From: an uncultured Gardnerella sp.
Lineage (GTDB): Bacteria > Actinomycetota > Actinomycetes > Actinomycetales > Bifidobacteriaceae
Reading direction: 5' to 3'
NCBI GenBank assembly: GCA_947252975.1
Contig: CAMXWX010000003.1
Span: forward strand, 1-47,937
Length of the DNA: 47,937 bases
The position numbers and the translations under genes were made by a program. Numbering within the stretch: the first letter of the stretch is position 1; each line of letters opens with the position of its first letter. The notes under the pieces are model-generated. The model was not told where the DNA came from. It made no database searches and saw nothing but the letters and a program-made list of their open reading frames with translations. Shown one piece after another: positions 46,474 through 47,937 of the stretch.

Positions 46474-46971
46474 ATGAGTAAAGCTAAAAGCTATTTTTGG
46501 GGATTCGTTGTTGTCGCTATATTAGCTGGTTTGTGCTATTGCGTTCAGCACAATCCTTCTTTTAGCGGATTGCGCCACTTACTTAATATAAAACCAGATC
46601 TTAACGCTATTAGCGAAAAGTGCCATTTACCAATAAAACGCAGCTACGCTCTCGGAGGAGATAATGCGATTATAAAAGTTGGAACTGGTGACAATTTTCA
46701 ACAAGCCGCATCATGCGTACTTGATGAGTTTCCTTCTTCTGACGCAAATCATAAAAAATTAGAAAATATTCTTTATAAAAACGGCAACCCATTCGACATG
46801 AATGACGACAATCATATTTTTATTGTTAGCGACCCATGTTCTGTAATGATTTTCCCAACTACTGCTGGTGACGTTATGATTGTTGGAAATGCTAATAATC
46901 TTTCCAAAATAGACAACGGCTCACTCATGGCAGGTTTAATGAAAGACGTTTCTTCCAATTACGGTGAATGA
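46474..46971 (+). CDS. Exported membrane-anchored protein, unknown
   Basis: I do not recognise this 165-residue protein. A short basic start is followed by one hydrophobic helix (about 7-25, YFWGFVVVAILAGLCYCV). It is thus probably an uncleaved signal anchor with the rest outside the membrane. The outer part has three Cys (in SEKCHLP, ASCVLDE and DPCSVM), and a GDNAIIKVGTGDNFQQA segment, compatible with a small folded domain. GGAGG stands before the ATG at 46474. The next gene has the same layout, 74 bases downstream. Confidence 0.75.
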   Translation: MSKAKSYFWGFVVVAILAGLCYCVQHNPSFSGLRHLLNIKPDLNAISEKCHLPIKRSYALGGDNAIIKVGTGDNFQQAASCVLDEFPSSDANHKKLENILYKNGNPFDMNDDNHIFIVSDPCSVMIFPTTAGDVMIVGNANNLSKIDNGSLMAGLMKDVSSNYGE

Positions 46972-47045
46972 GTTACACATAAAACGTAGGTTTTGCCAAA
47001 ATACGATTAAACAATTGCAACTTTGTGAAAGTAGAGATGCTGGGC

Positions 47046-47937
47046 ATGAAAAAGAATAGTGATTTTCTGTATTATTGCGTATCGACTGTTGTGCTTATAT
47101 GCTGGCTTACAACATGGGTTGTGTATGTTTGCTTTGTTGTCGACACTGCACAAAATAGCGGTTTTTCACTGCAACATGTTGCCAGTAGTGCCATAAGCAC
47201 TATCACAAAACCGCATACTCGCAATGCAGATGACATTCTTTCTCAAGCTGGCCGCGCTTATAAAGACGTACTAACTAATCTCAACGGCAAGTATAAATTT
47301 GGTGATGCAGATAAATATTATTATTCGCTTTGGGATGTTAACAATGACAAAATTCCTGAGTTGATTGTAACTGCTGCGAAAGTTGTAGATCCAAATTGTT
47401 CGCCAGCACAAAATGGTGAGACTTGTGAAAATGATCGACCAATATCAGCTCGGTTATTTTCATATGATGGGAAAAAGTTAGTCATTCCCTCAACCATACT
47501 TAGTTATGGCACTAATTTTGGAACTATGTTTTTTGACAAAAATCATGATGGTATTGTTTTCCTTGAAAATAAAGTACCAGATGGCGGTTATTCTGAGATC
47601 CATAACTGGTCGGAAGATCCTCATTTCCCATGGAAAAAAACAATATATAAACTGCAAAATAATGATTTTGTTAAAAAAACTTATTTAGTTGAATATCCTA
47701 TCGACACAAATCTAACTAAAGGTAGTAATGAGTTAGGTAAAGTAACTGCGCCAAATTATTTGGAATCTGATGATCTTAGCGAAATTAATAAGTTAATTAA
47801 TATAACTAAATTAACTTCTAAAGAGCGTCAGCATGAAGCAGAAGTGCTGAAATGGCGAGAAAAAGGTTATCAGGTTTTCGACGGTACAATATCTAGTGAA
47901 AATGAATTTATTTTCACTAAACGTCTTCTTATTGTTA
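47046..47937 (+). CDS. Exported protein with EF-hand-like loops, partial
   Basis: Open frame from ATG 47046 to the window edge (297 codons, no stop), so the C-terminus is missing. A signal-anchor helix lies at about 9-33 (YYCVSTVVLICWLTTWVVYV). The outer region has two acidic loops of calcium-binding type: DVNNDKIPEL at 97-106, like FG-GAP or EF-hand loops, and DKNHDGIVFLE at 164-174. Further Cys are at 118 and 127. In-frame starts also exist at ATG 47037 and GTG 47025; none has a strong ribosome site. Function is unknown; a surface calcium-dependent role is only an inference. It may pair with the preceding gene. Confidence 0.75.
   Translation, partial: MKKNSDFLYYCVSTVVLICWLTTWVVYVCFVVDTAQNSGFSLQHVASSAISTITKPHTRNADDILSQAGRAYKDVLTNLNGKYKFGDADKYYYSLWDVNNDKIPELIVTAAKVVDPNCSPAQNGETCENDRPISARLFSYDGKKLVIPSTILSYGTNFGTMFFDKNHDGIVFLENKVPDGGYSEIHNWSEDPHFPWKKTIYKLQNNDFVKKTYLVEYPIDTNLTKGSNELGKVTAPNYLESDDLSEINKLINITKLTSKERQHEAEVLKWREKGYQVFDGTISSENEFIFTKRLLIV

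Noticed and set aside
1..47937. tRNA genes, CRISPR arrays, insertion sequences
   Set aside because: No tRNA cloverleaf, no regularly spaced repeats and no transposase or integrase signatures were seen.

Overview
The window reads as a chromosomal segment of a low-GC member of the Bifidobacteriaceae, most likely Gardnerella or a close relative. Three things point there: actinobacterium-restricted genes (rbpA, garA-like FHA gene, the DUF881/sbp cluster, guaB3, ppgK, an Rv3235-like gene, a PafBC-type WYL regulator beside helY); the hisS-aspS and fadD-def neighbourhoods; and an AT-rich base composition unusual for high-GC actinobacteria. Species assignment is inference from gene content; no rRNA is present. 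Nearly all of the window is dense housekeeping DNA. No transposase, integrase, prophage, CRISPR array or tRNA gene was seen.

Layout, left to right. (1) 1-2184, plus strand: the end of hisS, then aspS and a strong terminator. (2) 2331-5815, plus: a four-gene glutamate-type polar amino acid ABC importer (ATPase, lipoprotein receptor, two permeases). (3) 6024-7463, plus: a UGP2-type UTP-hexose-1-phosphate uridylyltransferase. (4) 7756-13864, plus: a fused PafB/PafC-like WYL regulator, a small membrane protein, a HelY-type helicase, RbpA and a HAD phosphatase. (5) 14121-27466, minus: a long run which in transcription order is fadD, def, rpsB, tsf, pyrH, frr, cdsA, lgt, rpe, pgsA, DUF881, sbp, DUF881, garA-like FHA, FtsR-like MerR and a small membrane protein. 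It links translation start-up, phospholipid and lipoprotein synthesis and an FHA phospho-switch. (6) 27754-35305, minus: an Rv3235-family protein, guaB3, uvrC and uvrA; uvrA has a LexA-type SOS box inside its promoter. (7) 35530-39394, plus: an ABC-F ATPase and a large polytopic glycosyltransferase-like protein. (8) 39414-42596, minus: an aminotransferase, polyphosphate glucokinase and a family 2 glycosyltransferase. (9) 42674-45751, plus: an FMN riboswitch, RibU and one 779-residue protein that fuses both ECF ATPases with the EcfT membrane subunit. (10) 45920-47937, plus: a YhbY-type RNA-binding protein and two unrecognised membrane-anchored exported proteins. The last one runs off the right edge and has two EF-hand-like acidic loops.

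Two functional themes stand out. DNA damage: uvrA, uvrC, a PafBC-like regulator and a LexA-type operator lie within about 28 kb. Envelope: CdsA, PgsA and Lgt share a transcription unit with translation genes, and the importer receptor is itself an Lgt-dependent lipoprotein. I found no clearly new multi-gene system. The best leads are the single-chain ECF module behind a translational FMN riboswitch, the SOS box in the uvrA promoter, the terminal pair of exported proteins, the structured rpsB leader and a few unexplained repeats and palindromes.
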